Assembly (NCBI RefSeq): GCF_000737575.1
Contig: NZ_CP006270.1
Span: 1,739,163 to 1,803,162 of the forward strand
DNA length: 64,000 nt
From: Synechococcus sp. KORDI-49
GTDB lineage: Bacteria > Cyanobacteriota > Cyanobacteriia > PCC-6307 > Cyanobiaceae
Direction of reading: 5' to 3'
Made by a program: the position numbers and the translations under genes. The notes under the pieces were generated by a model. It was not told the origin of the DNA. It saw only the letters and a list, made by a program, of their open reading frames with translations, and did no database searches. Shown here in pieces: positions 49,199 to 58,851 of the stretch (the first letter of the stretch is position 1; every line of letters starts with the position of its first letter).

Positions 49199-50251
49199 GT
49201 GGCCACCAGGCTTGTTCGCTTTCTGGTTCCCGGCACCAGCGGTCGTTTCCGCTGTGGTGGACTGAGCGTTGAGCTGCAGACGGCACGTCTGGTGGCCTCA
49301 CTGTGTGAGACGGAGATCGTCACGTACCGCGAGCGTCGGGAGGACGTCCCCTTCCTGCACGACCTTCTCCGCGATGAATCCGCCTCAGACCATGTGCTCT
49401 GGATCGTCAGTTGGGGTTTCGATGTTCCAGGGTTGATCCGTTGCCTGAGAGGTCACCGGGTGGCCTACCACGCCCACAGCAGTGGGTACGGCTTTGATCT
49501 GCCTCCTGGGATTGCCGTTCTGGCCGTGAGCCGGAACACCCTCGGGTACTGGGGTGACCGAGCGCCTCGGAACCCACTGTTCCTGGTTCCGAATGCCCTG
49601 GAGCAGGCCTGGCTCGACCGTGGTGATCGTGCCGACGCCAGTGGCCGGGAGCGTCCCATCGATGTGCTGGTGCAGGCCCGAAAAAGCAGCGATTACGTTC
49701 TTCAGAGGCTGGTGCCGGCTCTTCGTCAACGGGGGCTCTCGGTGGAGGTGCAGAGCGGCTGGGTGGATGATCTGGTGGGCTTGTTCAACAACGCCAAGGT
49801 GTACCTCTACGACTCCGCCGAGTACTGGCGGGGACGGGGCGTCACGGAAGGCTTCGGCCTGCCGCCGTTGGAGGCGATGGCCTGCGGCTGTGTCGTGTTC
49901 ACCAGCCTGAATCACGCTCTTGCAGACCACTGTGATCCGGGCCGATCAGCTCATCAGATCGGCTGCGGCAGCCTGGCCCATGATCTGCAACGCATTCAGG
50001 CCGCCGTCGCCGAACCGCTGCGATGGCGCCCACCGATGGCGGAGCTGGGGGTTCTGCTTCAGAACAGTGGTGAACAGCGATTGTTGGAGCGCTGGCGACA
50101 GGTGATGACAGATCTCGATCAGCTCCAGGGCCAATGGCAGCTGGATGCACCCCTCAGCAGCCCATCCACGTTGAGGTTGCGTTTGGCTCAGATGCTCCAT
50201 CGCGCAAGGCGAGTGGTCGATCGGTTACCCGGCTGGCCGAAACGGTCCTGA
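49199..50251 (+). CDS. GT4-like glycosyltransferase
   Basis: A 350-residue GT-B protein starting with GTG. The C-terminal donor domain has DVLVQARKSSDYVLQRLVP (about residues 156-174) and the GT4 E-x7-E motif in VTEGFGLPPLEAMACGCVVF (about 219-238). The N-terminal acceptor domain is unusual in opening with VPGTSGRFRCGG. It heads the run of sugar-transfer genes leading into an ABC exporter. Sugar donor and acceptor are unknown. Confidence 0.8.
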   Translation: MATRLVRFLVPGTSGRFRCGGLSVELQTARLVASLCETEIVTYRERREDVPFLHDLLRDESASDHVLWIVSWGFDVPGLIRCLRGHRVAYHAHSSGYGFDLPPGIAVLAVSRNTLGYWGDRAPRNPLFLVPNALEQAWLDRGDRADASGRERPIDVLVQARKSSDYVLQRLVPALRQRGLSVEVQSGWVDDLVGLFNNAKVYLYDSAEYWRGRGVTEGFGLPPLEAMACGCVVFTSLNHALADHCDPGRSAHQIGCGSLAHDLQRIQAAVAEPLRWRPPMAELGVLLQNSGEQRLLERWRQVMTDLDQLQGQWQLDAPLSSPSTLRLRLAQMLHRARRVVDRLPGWPKRS

Positions 50252-50333
50252 AACGTCAGAGCTGACGGCTTAACTCATCAAGTTGTCAGAGATTTCCTGC
50301 AGATTCGTTTCGGCGAAGAGATCAGTTCGTTCT

Positions 50334-52154
50334 ATGCCCGTTTTGCAGAGCCAGACCTGGAAAGAACTGAGCACTCTTTTTCGTGAGTTGTCACCGGAAC
50401 GGCGGAAGTCTCTTCTTATTGTTCTCGCTGCATCGTTATTCCAGGGTGTTATTGACATCCTGTTGGTGGGTCTGCTCGCCAGGCTGGTCGGGCTCCTGGC
50501 TGGAGCGAAATTGGAGGATCAGATTCCTGGGATCCGTTTCTTTGGAGGTGGGTTTCTGGATCAGGCGGGTTGGATCGTTCTGCTGCTGATTGCGTCGTTC
50601 TGGTTCGCTTCTGCCGTGCGCTTCGGGGTGGCGTTACTGGAGGCGCTTCTTGCTGCAGATATCTGGTCAGATCTGGTCAATAAGGTGTACGGCAATCTGT
50701 TGATGCAGAACTACGAGTTCTTCACGCAGAAACGCTCCGCTGTTCTCTCGGAGCGATTCAATCGCATCCTCACCAGAGTCACGTCAACGGTGATTTCCCC
50801 GATGATCGCCATCTCCGGGAATGTGTTGAGTGTTTCGGCTTTGTTGATTGGTGTTGCCATCGCCCTGGGTGGCAAGGCACTCACAATCTTCGTGTTTCTG
50901 TTGATTGCCTATCTGATTGCTTCCCTGATCATCACGCCTTATCTGCGCCTGTTCCTGCGCCAGAAAATGCGTTATACGCGTCGGATTCGGCTCACTTTCT
51001 CTGAGTCGCTGCGATCGATGCGTGACATTCAGTTGTATTCCTCGCATCAGTTTTTTGTCGACCGTTTCATGCGCGACGGAACGATCGCCAAGCGCAATGA
51101 CCGGCTTGCCAATCTTCTGCCGAATGTCCCCAAATTTCTGATCGAGCCAGCCGGCATCACCATCCTGTTCCTGGTCGGTCTTGCACCGGCCCTGGTGAGT
51201 GGGGACAGCGATCAGTTGCGTGCGGCCATGCCGGAACTGGCAACGGTGCTGGTTGTGCTTCTCCGGATTTCAGGTCCCCTGCAATCGATGTTCCGCAGCC
51301 TCAACAAACTGCGTGGTGGTCTGCCGGAAGTGAAGGATGCCCTTGATCTGCTGTGCATGCGTCCAACCCGCCTTTCGCTCGCTGATCCGTCCGTGCCATC
51401 TCCGGAGGGGGTCATGCCTCGCCGTCTGATCGAGCTGCGCGACGTCACCTTTTCCTATGGGCTCTCGGGTGAACCGGTGCTGCGCAATGTGGATCTGTCC
51501 ATTCCTGTGGGTTCGCGCATTGCGCTGGTCGGCAAGACCGGAAGCGGCAAGACAACACTGGCTCATCTGCTGCTGGGTTTGTACAAACCGGAGTCGGGCG
51601 AACTGTTGCTCGATGGTCTGCCGGTGTCAGATGAGGAAATGCCTGCCTGGCAGTCCAATTGTGCTTTTGTGCCGCAGCAGATTCGTCTGCTGGATGCCAG
51701 CGTGCGTGAAAATGTGGCGTTCTGTGAAAGTCCCGACGAAATCGATGATGACGAGGTGTGGGCCGCCTTGAAAGCTGCTCAGTTTGCTGATTTTGTTGCC
51801 GACATGCCCTATGGGCTGTTCACCATGTGTGGGGAGAACGGCATGAAGCTCTCCGGTGGACAGCGTCAGCGGTTGTCTCTGGCCCGAGCGTTTTACCGCA
51901 ATGCCAAGTTGCTGGTGCTCGATGAAGCCACCAGCGCTCTGGACAACAAGACCGAGTACGACGTGATGCAGGCGCTTGAGCTGGTGGGTCGGCGCTGCAC
52001 GATGGTGGTCATCGCCCATCGCCTGTCCACAGTGAAGAAATGCGATCGGATCTACGAAATCGCAGACGGAGGTATTCGGGCTTACGGCGATTTCGAAACG
52101 TTGAAAGCGACGTCCACCAGCTTCCGTGAGATGGCGATGCTCGATGACGCCTGA
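50334..52154 (+). CDS. ABC exporter (fused permease-ATPase), probable glycan or lipid-linked glycan flippase
   Basis: A 606-residue half-transporter. The N-terminal membrane domain has about six helices (about residues 27-50, 75-95, 145-170, 175-200, 265-290 and beyond), and the C-terminal ATPase shows Walker A GKTGSGKTT (about 395-403), the LSGGQRQRLSLARAF signature, Walker B LLVLDEATSAL, and the AHRLS H-loop. PglK/Wzk- and MsbA-type exporters share this layout. Flanking glycosyltransferases make an oligosaccharide-lipid substrate likely. The ATG at 50334 is chosen over a TTG 51 bases upstream. Confidence 0.9.
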   Translation: MPVLQSQTWKELSTLFRELSPERRKSLLIVLAASLFQGVIDILLVGLLARLVGLLAGAKLEDQIPGIRFFGGGFLDQAGWIVLLLIASFWFASAVRFGVALLEALLAADIWSDLVNKVYGNLLMQNYEFFTQKRSAVLSERFNRILTRVTSTVISPMIAISGNVLSVSALLIGVAIALGGKALTIFVFLLIAYLIASLIITPYLRLFLRQKMRYTRRIRLTFSESLRSMRDIQLYSSHQFFVDRFMRDGTIAKRNDRLANLLPNVPKFLIEPAGITILFLVGLAPALVSGDSDQLRAAMPELATVLVVLLRISGPLQSMFRSLNKLRGGLPEVKDALDLLCMRPTRLSLADPSVPSPEGVMPRRLIELRDVTFSYGLSGEPVLRNVDLSIPVGSRIALVGKTGSGKTTLAHLLLGLYKPESGELLLDGLPVSDEEMPAWQSNCAFVPQQIRLLDASVRENVAFCESPDEIDDDEVWAALKAAQFADFVADMPYGLFTMCGENGMKLSGGQRQRLSLARAFYRNAKLLVLDEATSALDNKTEYDVMQALELVGRRCTMVVIAHRLSTVKKCDRIYEIADGGIRAYGDFETLKATSTSFREMAMLDDA

Positions 52155-52159
52155 AGGCC

Positions 52160-54379
52160 ATGGCTGATGTCATCCTCCTGTCCACAGCGGACTGGGATCA
52201 TCCGCTCTGGACGAACAAACAGCACCTGGCCGTTTCGCTGGCGGATGCCGGTCATCGAGTGCTCTACATCGACTCCCTTGGAGTTCGCGGTGCCCGTGCT
52301 GGTCGGGCTGATGCCAGGCGAATCCTGCGCCGACTGCTGAGAAGCTTGAATCCTCTCCGGCAGGTGCGTCAGCGCATCTGGGTGGTGTCGCCACTGGTGC
52401 TTCCAGGGCGGACCACTGGAATGGCGGGGCGACTCAACCGCTGGAGCTTCGGTCTTGCGCTGTTCTGGGCCGATTGGCGTCTGGATCTGCGCACTCCTCT
52501 GTTGTGGACCTTCAACCCGAACACGCGCTCTTATCTGAAGCTCGGGCGTTTCCAGGCCACGATCTATCACTGCGTCGATCGCATCCAGGCGCAGCCCGGC
52601 ATGCCTTCTGAATCGCTTGAACGCGCAGAACAGGATCTGTGCGGTGCCGTCAATGCTGTGTTCACGACAGCTCCTGAGTTGCAGAAGGAGCTGGCACCGC
52701 TCAATGCCGGGACGCATCTGTTCGGCAATGTTGCCGATGCTCAGCATTTCGGACGGGCCCGTTCGCAAGAGCTGCTGCGTCCCCCTGATCTCCCCGCGAT
52801 CCAAGGGCCCTGCCTGATCTTCATCGGCGCCATCGATGCCTACAAGCTCGATCTGGCGATGCTGGAGGCCCTGATCGCCTCGACTCCGCAATGGACCTAT
52901 GTGCTGATTGGTCCAGTCGGTGAAACGGATCCGTCGACCGACGTGGAGCCCCTGGCTTCCCATTCCCATGTGCATCTGCTCGGCCCCAGGCCCTATTCCG
53001 AGCTGCCGGGGTATCTGGCATTGGCCGATGTCGCCCTGCTGCCGCTGCAGCTCAACGACTACACCCGCCACATGTATCCGATGAAATTCTTCGAATACCT
53101 GGCCGCTGGTTGTCCTGTGGTGGCCACGGCCATTCCGTCGCTCTTGGACCAGGGGGATGTGGCCACGCTCTGTCCACCAGATGCCACGGCGTTTCAACAG
53201 TCGATCGCCGCAGTGCTGAAAGGTGATGTTCCGGCTTTGGAGCAACGCTTGGCTCGTGCGGAACAGTTCACCTATGAGCGGCGCACGGCCTCGATGCTGC
53301 ACTGTCTCGGCCGACACGGCCTCTTGCCTCAGGAGCCGGCTCCGCCGCAGGCGATGCCGTATCACCGCGTGCGGCGACAGCTGCGGGTTGATTGGGTCGC
53401 TGCCCAGGTGGGTCTGCTGCCGGTTCAGGCCATGGATCGATTGGGATGGCAACGGCTCAGCAGCCCCCTGCTGGATGCTTTTCTCCGCAGGTGGCCGTTC
53501 AGCATTCCCTTGCTCAGCGTTCGGGCCAGCCAAGCCTTGGCTCAAGGCGATCACGACAGGGGCCGCCACCTGATTGAACAGATCTGGCAGCTGGACGGTG
53601 AAGCTGAGCTGCTGCATCAACTGCTGTTCCGCCGCGGTTCCCGTCCTGGTGATCGCGGGGATCAGCTGGCGATGTTCGATGCTCTGGCTTCGAGCACGGT
53701 GCTGCCGCTCCACTTTTCCGGTTACTGCCGGGTGGTGCGCACCTACAGGGCGATTGATCAGAAAGATCAAGCCCATCTGCGGCGTTGCTGCAACGCCCTG
53801 GATGACATCATCGCTGCGTTGGACGATGACTCCGACACTTATCAGTGCCTGAGGCCGAATCGGGTGAACCGGGCCAAGCTGCTGATCTCGGCTCATCTCA
53901 CCAGGCTGCGCGGATTGATGGCGTTGCACGATCATCCCGCCCTCAACCAAGCCGCCTTGCAGCTTGAGCAGTGCGCCCGGCGCTACGACCCATTTGCAAT
54001 TGATCGGACCACCGCGATTCGGATGACCCGCAACATCATGCGTTGTCTGGCGATTGCGGCGGTGATGGCCTGGCATGCAGGAGACAGCTGCCGTCTGGAT
54101 GCTGTGGTCGCGCAGGTGGAGCGCTTGCGATCGGCGAGTTATGCCGATCGCTTTGACCCCATTGCGGAACGAACCCAGGAGGACCATCGCTCTTTTGCCG
54201 ACTGGATGCTGGAGCGTCTGCGAGGTTGCCGCTGGCCCGGAGGCCAAGCGACGCTGAAACCACCCGCCTCGTTGTTCGTCGAGCCCGTGTTGCTGGTGTA
54301 TTTCCCGGTGCTGCGGCTGGATCGGGCTGAAAAGGCCTGGCGCTTTCTCACTCCCCTCAGCGGACAGGCCGCGGCGTGA
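52160..54379 (+). CDS. Glycosyltransferase with large helical C-terminal extension
   Basis: A 739-residue protein. Residues about 1-390 are a GT-B glycosyltransferase similar to the TuaH/GT4 type: WTNKQHLAVSLADAGHRVLYID (in parts, about residues 14-35), CLIFIGAIDAYKLDL (about 213-227), and the donor loop YPMKFFEYLAAGCPVVAT (about 309-326). Residues about 395-739 form a mostly helical region of unknown fold with repeats such as QGDHDRGRHLIEQIW that look TPR-like. It begins five bases after the ABC gene and overlaps the next gene by four. The extension may bind a partner or acceptor. Confidence 0.82.
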   Translation: MADVILLSTADWDHPLWTNKQHLAVSLADAGHRVLYIDSLGVRGARAGRADARRILRRLLRSLNPLRQVRQRIWVVSPLVLPGRTTGMAGRLNRWSFGLALFWADWRLDLRTPLLWTFNPNTRSYLKLGRFQATIYHCVDRIQAQPGMPSESLERAEQDLCGAVNAVFTTAPELQKELAPLNAGTHLFGNVADAQHFGRARSQELLRPPDLPAIQGPCLIFIGAIDAYKLDLAMLEALIASTPQWTYVLIGPVGETDPSTDVEPLASHSHVHLLGPRPYSELPGYLALADVALLPLQLNDYTRHMYPMKFFEYLAAGCPVVATAIPSLLDQGDVATLCPPDATAFQQSIAAVLKGDVPALEQRLARAEQFTYERRTASMLHCLGRHGLLPQEPAPPQAMPYHRVRRQLRVDWVAAQVGLLPVQAMDRLGWQRLSSPLLDAFLRRWPFSIPLLSVRASQALAQGDHDRGRHLIEQIWQLDGEAELLHQLLFRRGSRPGDRGDQLAMFDALASSTVLPLHFSGYCRVVRTYRAIDQKDQAHLRRCCNALDDIIAALDDDSDTYQCLRPNRVNRAKLLISAHLTRLRGLMALHDHPALNQAALQLEQCARRYDPFAIDRTTAIRMTRNIMRCLAIAAVMAWHAGDSCRLDAVVAQVERLRSASYADRFDPIAERTQEDHRSFADWMLERLRGCRWPGGQATLKPPASLFVEPVLLVYFPVLRLDRAEKAWRFLTPLSGQAAA

Positions 54380-55533
54380 ACCAGCAGGTGGCCGGAACGA
54401 TCGCCTTCAGCATCGACTCCCTGAAGCTCGGTGGAGCCGAGAGGACCTTGCTGCGCTGGGCAGTCTGGTGCCGGGATGCCGGTTGGCGGGTGGTGGTGAT
54501 CACGCGCCATGGACCGGAGCGGGATGCCTATCCGGTGCCGGAGGGTGTGGTCCGCCGTCAGGAGCCTCGTCTCTCGCCTGCTCTGGAACGGCTTGGCTGG
54601 TGGGCCTTTCCCGCAAGGTTGCTGGCGTTGCGCTCGCTGCTGCGCCAGGAGTCGATTGATGTGGCGGTGGGGGTGACGGTGCTGCCTGCTGTGAAGCTGC
54701 TGTTGGCCTGTCGTGGACTGGGACTTCGTTGTGTGGTGTCAGAGCGCAACTACCCCCCGGCGCGCCCGCCGGCGTTGCCCTGGCGATGGTTGCGGCGCTT
54801 GGCCTATCCCTGGGCTGATCTGCATCTGGTGCAAACCCGCACAACCGGCTGTTGGTTGCGGCGCCATTGCGGTGCTGAGCATCAGCAGTTGATGCCCAAT
54901 CCTGTGGTCTGGCCGCTTCCGAACCATGAGCCGGCTCTGTCCCCAGATGCCCTGTTGCCGCCTGAGGTCCCTGTGCTGTTGGCGGCGGGAACCAAGGCTC
55001 ATCAGAAGGGTTTTGATCGGTTGATGCCCGTCTTCAGGGGGTTGGCCGATCGCATCCCGGAGCTCCATCTGGTGGTGCTGGGGTTGGGGGATACCCCGTA
55101 TCAGGGCGTTGATCAGCAGGCCTGGCTGCGGCAATTGCTTGGGGATGGCTCGGATCGGCAGAGCAGACTGCTGCTGCCGGGCCCGGTGGGCAACATGTCC
55201 GATTGGTACGCGAGAGCCAGCTTGTTCCTCCTGCCATCGCGATTCGAGGGGTTCCCCAATGTGCTGCTGGAGGCCATGGCTGCAGGCTGCGCCTGCGTTG
55301 CCAGTGATTGCCCCACCGGTCCGGCCGATCTGATCGAGGATCACAAGAACGGGCGGTTGTTGCCGGTTGATGCGTCGTCAGACGTCTGGATTGAGGTGTT
55401 GGAGAGCCTGTTGCGGGGTGAGGAGCAGCGCGCCCGGTTTGCTGAGCAGGCGATGTGCGTTCGTGACCGCTTCAGCGAGCGACACCTTCGGGCTGTGTTT
55501 CTCGATGCCGTTCAGGGACTGAGCCATGGATGA
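54376..55533 (+). CDS. GT4 glycosyltransferase
   Basis: A 385-residue GT-B enzyme beginning with GTG in the stop of the preceding gene. It has the N-terminal SIDSLKLGGAERTLLRWA acceptor-side motif (about residues 13-30) and the donor site SRFEGFPNVLLEAMAAGCACVASD (about 288-311 in parts), with the E-x7-E pair intact. This combination is typical of transferases that add hexoses or HexNAc to polyprenyl-linked glycans. It overlaps the next glycosyltransferase by eight bases, so the cluster is translationally coupled. Specificity unknown. Confidence 0.9.
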   Translation: MNQQVAGTIAFSIDSLKLGGAERTLLRWAVWCRDAGWRVVVITRHGPERDAYPVPEGVVRRQEPRLSPALERLGWWAFPARLLALRSLLRQESIDVAVGVTVLPAVKLLLACRGLGLRCVVSERNYPPARPPALPWRWLRRLAYPWADLHLVQTRTTGCWLRRHCGAEHQQLMPNPVVWPLPNHEPALSPDALLPPEVPVLLAAGTKAHQKGFDRLMPVFRGLADRIPELHLVVLGLGDTPYQGVDQQAWLRQLLGDGSDRQSRLLLPGPVGNMSDWYARASLFLLPSRFEGFPNVLLEAMAAGCACVASDCPTGPADLIEDHKNGRLLPVDASSDVWIEVLESLLRGEEQRARFAEQAMCVRDRFSERHLRAVFLDAVQGLSHG

Positions 55534-56824
55534 TCTCTGGGTGGTGCTGCCTCATCTCGGAGCAGGGGGCGCTCAGAAAGTCGGCCTGCTCGCAGCAGAA
55601 CATTTCGCCGCACAGGGGTTCCAGGTTCGGGTGCTGTCGCTGCGACCGGAGCATCCGGTCAAGCACCGGCTGCCCGACAACGTGTCCATGCTGGACATGG
55701 ATCCAGATCCGAAATCCCTCCATCCCTGGCTGCGGGATGTGGAGAACCGTTCCTGGCAGGCACGCGGGCGGCGCTTCACCGTTGCCCAGCTGATCAAGGT
55801 GCGGCGATTCATCGTTCGGCTCGTCACTGTCGTTTTGCTGCGCGGCATCCAGCTCGCCTTGCCCTGGGTTGATGATCGATTGCAACCGGGCCGGGGTGGA
55901 CTGGCCAACGCGCTGTTGTCCTGCTGCATGGAAAGCGTTGGCGGCCTTCGTTACGCACGCCTGCGCGACTTGCTGGTTGAGCAGCAACCGGGGCGGGTGT
56001 TGGCACTGCTCAGCAAAACCAACATTCTTTGCTGTGCCGCGGCTTGGGATCTGCCGATTCATCTGGTGGTGTCGGAACGCAATGATCCCCGACGGCAATC
56101 GATGGATCGTTTCTGGCGCTGGCTGCGTTGTGTGTACTACCGCCGAGCCGATGTGGTGACGGCCAACACCGAGGGCGTGCTGGAGGCTCTGCAGGAGATG
56201 GGGGATTGGCAGCGGCTGGAATTGCTGCCCAATCCCCTGCCCGCCGGTGTGCTTCACGAGGATGCGGAGCCTGCCCATGGCGCTGAGCAGGAGATTCTTG
56301 CGGTGGCCAGGTTGGTGCCGCAGAAAGGCCTGGATCTTCTGCTCAGAGCCTTTGCCGAGCTGGACCCGTCCCTCCGAGAGGGTTGGCGCGTGACCCTTGT
56401 GGGCGATGGTCCGGAGCGTGAACGGTTGCACCGGCTGGCCGCGGATCTGGCGATCGGTGATTCCGTTGTGTTCGAAGGTTTCCGCTCGGATCCTTTCCGC
56501 TTCATGCAGCGGGCCTCGATCTTTGCTTTGCCCTCCCGTTTCGAGGGGATGCCGAATGCGCTGCTGGAAGCCATGGCGGCCGGACTCCCCGCGGTGGTGA
56601 GTGATGCATCGCCAGGGCCGTTGGAGATGGTGCGAGATGGCGTGAACGGCTTGGTGGTGCCCACCGAAAACCACCTCGCGTTCGCGAGGGCGTTACAGCA
56701 GTTGATCGACGATGGCGGGATGCGGGATCGGCTCGGTGATGCCGCCCGTGAGAAGCTCCGGTCACTGGACTGGAGCGTGGTGGAGCCCCACTGGCGTTCC
56801 GTGCTCGCCCTCCCAGCTCTGTGA
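55526..56824 (+). CDS. GT4 glycosyltransferase
   Basis: A 432-residue GT-B enzyme similar in type to its upstream neighbour: VVLPHLGAGGAQKVGLLAA opens the acceptor domain (about residues 6-24), and LPSRFEGMPNALLEAMAAGL (about 332-351) is the donor-site E-x7-E motif. An internal stretch of about residues 70-125 is rich in Arg and hydrophobic residues and may touch the membrane. It overlaps the genes on both sides. It probably acts consecutively with the neighbouring transferases on one glycan. Confidence 0.9.
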   Translation: MDDLWVVLPHLGAGGAQKVGLLAAEHFAAQGFQVRVLSLRPEHPVKHRLPDNVSMLDMDPDPKSLHPWLRDVENRSWQARGRRFTVAQLIKVRRFIVRLVTVVLLRGIQLALPWVDDRLQPGRGGLANALLSCCMESVGGLRYARLRDLLVEQQPGRVLALLSKTNILCCAAAWDLPIHLVVSERNDPRRQSMDRFWRWLRCVYYRRADVVTANTEGVLEALQEMGDWQRLELLPNPLPAGVLHEDAEPAHGAEQEILAVARLVPQKGLDLLLRAFAELDPSLREGWRVTLVGDGPERERLHRLAADLAIGDSVVFEGFRSDPFRFMQRASIFALPSRFEGMPNALLEAMAAGLPAVVSDASPGPLEMVRDGVNGLVVPTENHLAFARALQQLIDDGGMRDRLGDAAREKLRSLDWSVVEPHWRSVLALPAL

Positions 56825-57972
56825 TGCCGGCGGCTCTTCAGGGTGCACTGATGGTGTTCGCTCCAACGCGCCAGGCGGCGAGTGAAACCTTCATCCGCGC
56901 CAACCTGGCGGGACTTCCGTTTCGGATCCAGGCCTGGTTCGGGGACGAGCGCCCCCTCGTTCAACCCCTTCGGTGTCTGTACGGCAGCGCGATCCTGCTG
57001 AGCAAGCTGCTGACGCGGCTACGTTTGCTGCGACTCGCCGGATTGCCGGCTGCATGGGTGGCCTGGCTGTTGATTCGCCTTGATCCCCCGGATGTGGTGC
57101 TGGCGGAATTCGGCTTCGAAGCGGTGCGCGTGATGGAAGCCTGCCGCTGGAGTGGTGTGCCGCTGGTGGTGCATTTCCGTGGATCCGATGCGTCGGCCCG
57201 GAACCGCATCGGGCTGTTGGAGGAGCGCTACCGCCGGCTGCTGCGTCTGGCCGGTGGCGTGATCGTGAAATCGGAACGGATGGCCCTTCGCCTGGAGGAG
57301 CTCGGTGCTGAACGGCAGCGGATTCAGATCAGCCCATCCGGTGCCAATCCGGCGCTGTTTCATGGCAGTCAGCCTTGTCAATCGCCTCCGCTGCTTCTGG
57401 CGGTCGGTCGCTTCGTGGCCAAGAAGGGTCCGCTGCTCACCTTGCGGGCTTTTCAGCTCTGTCTGCAGCGAACCGATGTCTCACCGCTTCCGCAGTTATG
57501 GATGGTGGGAGAGGGCCCGCTGCTTGCAGAAGCGAGGCGGTTTGTTGTTCAGCATCAGCTGCAGAACAATGTGGTGTTTGCCGGGGTCTGTTCTCAGGAG
57601 CAGGTGGCGGAACGGATGCGTCAGGTGCGTGCCTTCGTGCAGCACTCGATCGTGGCCCCGGATGGAGACAGTGAGGGAAGCCCCGTGGCTGTGATGGAAG
57701 CGCAGCTCAGCGGCCTGCCAGTGATCGCCACCCGTCATGCCGGGATTCCTGATGTGGTTCTCGATGGGGGAACGGGCCTGCTGGTGGAGGAGGGAGACGT
57801 GGACGCGATGGCCCAGGCGATGCTGACCCTGCTCGCAGAACCGATGCTGGCTCAAAAGCTTGGAGAGGCCGGCCAGAGGCGCGCCCTCCAGCACTTCACG
57901 GTGGAGCATCATTTGCGGGACGTCACCGAACTGCTGTTGCGGGTGAGTTCCGCGGCCCGGGCATTGTCATGA
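56824..57972 (+). CDS. GT4 glycosyltransferase (WcaL/colanic-acid-like)
   Basis: A 382-residue GT-B enzyme. Near the N-terminus, TRQAASETFIRANLAGLP (about residues 14-31) is the pattern of WcaL/AmsK-type galactosyltransferases. The donor region reads GDSEGSPVAVMEAQLSGLPVIAT (about 280-302 in parts), followed by HAGIPDVV. The ATG at 56824 is chosen; a GTG three bases earlier is possible. It overlaps the preceding stop by one base and the following sulfotransferase by four, so glycosyl transfer and sulfation may be coupled. Confidence 0.88.
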   Translation: MPAALQGALMVFAPTRQAASETFIRANLAGLPFRIQAWFGDERPLVQPLRCLYGSAILLSKLLTRLRLLRLAGLPAAWVAWLLIRLDPPDVVLAEFGFEAVRVMEACRWSGVPLVVHFRGSDASARNRIGLLEERYRRLLRLAGGVIVKSERMALRLEELGAERQRIQISPSGANPALFHGSQPCQSPPLLLAVGRFVAKKGPLLTLRAFQLCLQRTDVSPLPQLWMVGEGPLLAEARRFVVQHQLQNNVVFAGVCSQEQVAERMRQVRAFVQHSIVAPDGDSEGSPVAVMEAQLSGLPVIATRHAGIPDVVLDGGTGLLVEEGDVDAMAQAMLTLLAEPMLAQKLGEAGQRRALQHFTVEHHLRDVTELLLRVSSAARALS

Positions 57973-58844
57973 GTCGTCCCCCAACCCTGCTGCTGATCCG
58001 CGGCCTGGGCCACAGCGGTACCACGATCCTTGATCTTGCTCTTGGTGCTCACCCTCTGGTGATGGGTCTTGGGGAAGCTGCCCGGATTCTGAAGACTCCG
58101 GAACCTGGTGAAGAACAACGTGGTCCCGCCATGCTGCGTGGTTCACAACGACAGGACCGACTCTGCACCTGTGGGGCCACTGCCAAGGACTGCCCGATCT
58201 GGGGACCGGCCTTGGAGTGGCTGGTGGCGCATGACCACCTGTCACTTCCGGACAAGATGCAGCGGCTGATGCAGTTCTCCAGCGCGATGCCGTCCGCCAC
58301 TGGGGAGCCCCACCGGGTGATCGTCGATTCCTTTCAGGATGAACTGGTGCTGCCCCAGGCGATGCCTGATCAACTGGATGTGCGGGTGATTCACCTGGTG
58401 CGTGACGTCCGCTCCTGGCTGCACTCCCGGTTGAAGCCAGCCCGCGCATCAGCGCAGCCGTTCTCCGAGCTGCGCACCTTGTTGCGTTGGTGGTACGTGA
58501 ATCGCAAATTCGATCGGGCTCTGCAGCGCTGCGGCCGGCCTGTGTTTCGTCTGGGCTATGAGGAACTGGCGCTCCAACCCGAGCGTTCGCTGCAGCTGTT
58601 GTGCGACTGGTTGGCTCTGCCCTATTCCGATCAGATGCTGTCGCCCGGAGCTAACAGCACAAGCCATATCCTTTCGGGCAATCGGATGCGGTTTGATCCG
58701 GCTCGCTCGCGGGCGATCCGTTACGACGCCGCCTGGATGGCCTCCAACGACTGGCTGCTTCGCACGGCTCTGCTGATTCCGGCTGTGGCTGGGCTGAACC
58801 GGAAACTGGTGTATTCCAACGACGTTCTCCAGTCCTGTGTGTAG
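57969..58844 (+). CDS. Sulfotransferase
   Basis: A 291-residue protein with a PAPS-binding start IRGLGHSGTTILDLALG (about residues 9-25) and a 3'-phosphate motif VIHLVRDVRSWLHSRL (about 139-154). A CTCGATAKDCPIW segment (about 59-71), with three cysteines, is seen in many cyanobacterial and actinobacterial sulfotransferases of this type. It ends the plus-strand glycan operon with a four-base overlap to the upstream GT4 gene. It probably sulfates the sugar made by that operon. Convergent with a second sulfotransferase, seven bases away. Confidence 0.85.
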   Translation: MSRPPTLLLIRGLGHSGTTILDLALGAHPLVMGLGEAARILKTPEPGEEQRGPAMLRGSQRQDRLCTCGATAKDCPIWGPALEWLVAHDHLSLPDKMQRLMQFSSAMPSATGEPHRVIVDSFQDELVLPQAMPDQLDVRVIHLVRDVRSWLHSRLKPARASAQPFSELRTLLRWWYVNRKFDRALQRCGRPVFRLGYEELALQPERSLQLLCDWLALPYSDQMLSPGANSTSHILSGNRMRFDPARSRAIRYDAAWMASNDWLLRTALLIPAVAGLNRKLVYSNDVLQSCV

Positions 58845-58851
58845 TTGGCAC

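Noticed and set aside
50253-50267. CGTCAG/CTGACG hairpin after the GT4-like gene as a terminator
   Set aside because: The loop is only two bases, the stem is short and no T tract follows; the next gene is probably cotranscribed.
52082-54247. A 721-residue minus-strand reading opposite the extended glycosyltransferase
   Set aside because: The plus strand has clear GT-B motifs and coupled neighbours; the antisense frame is low-complexity.
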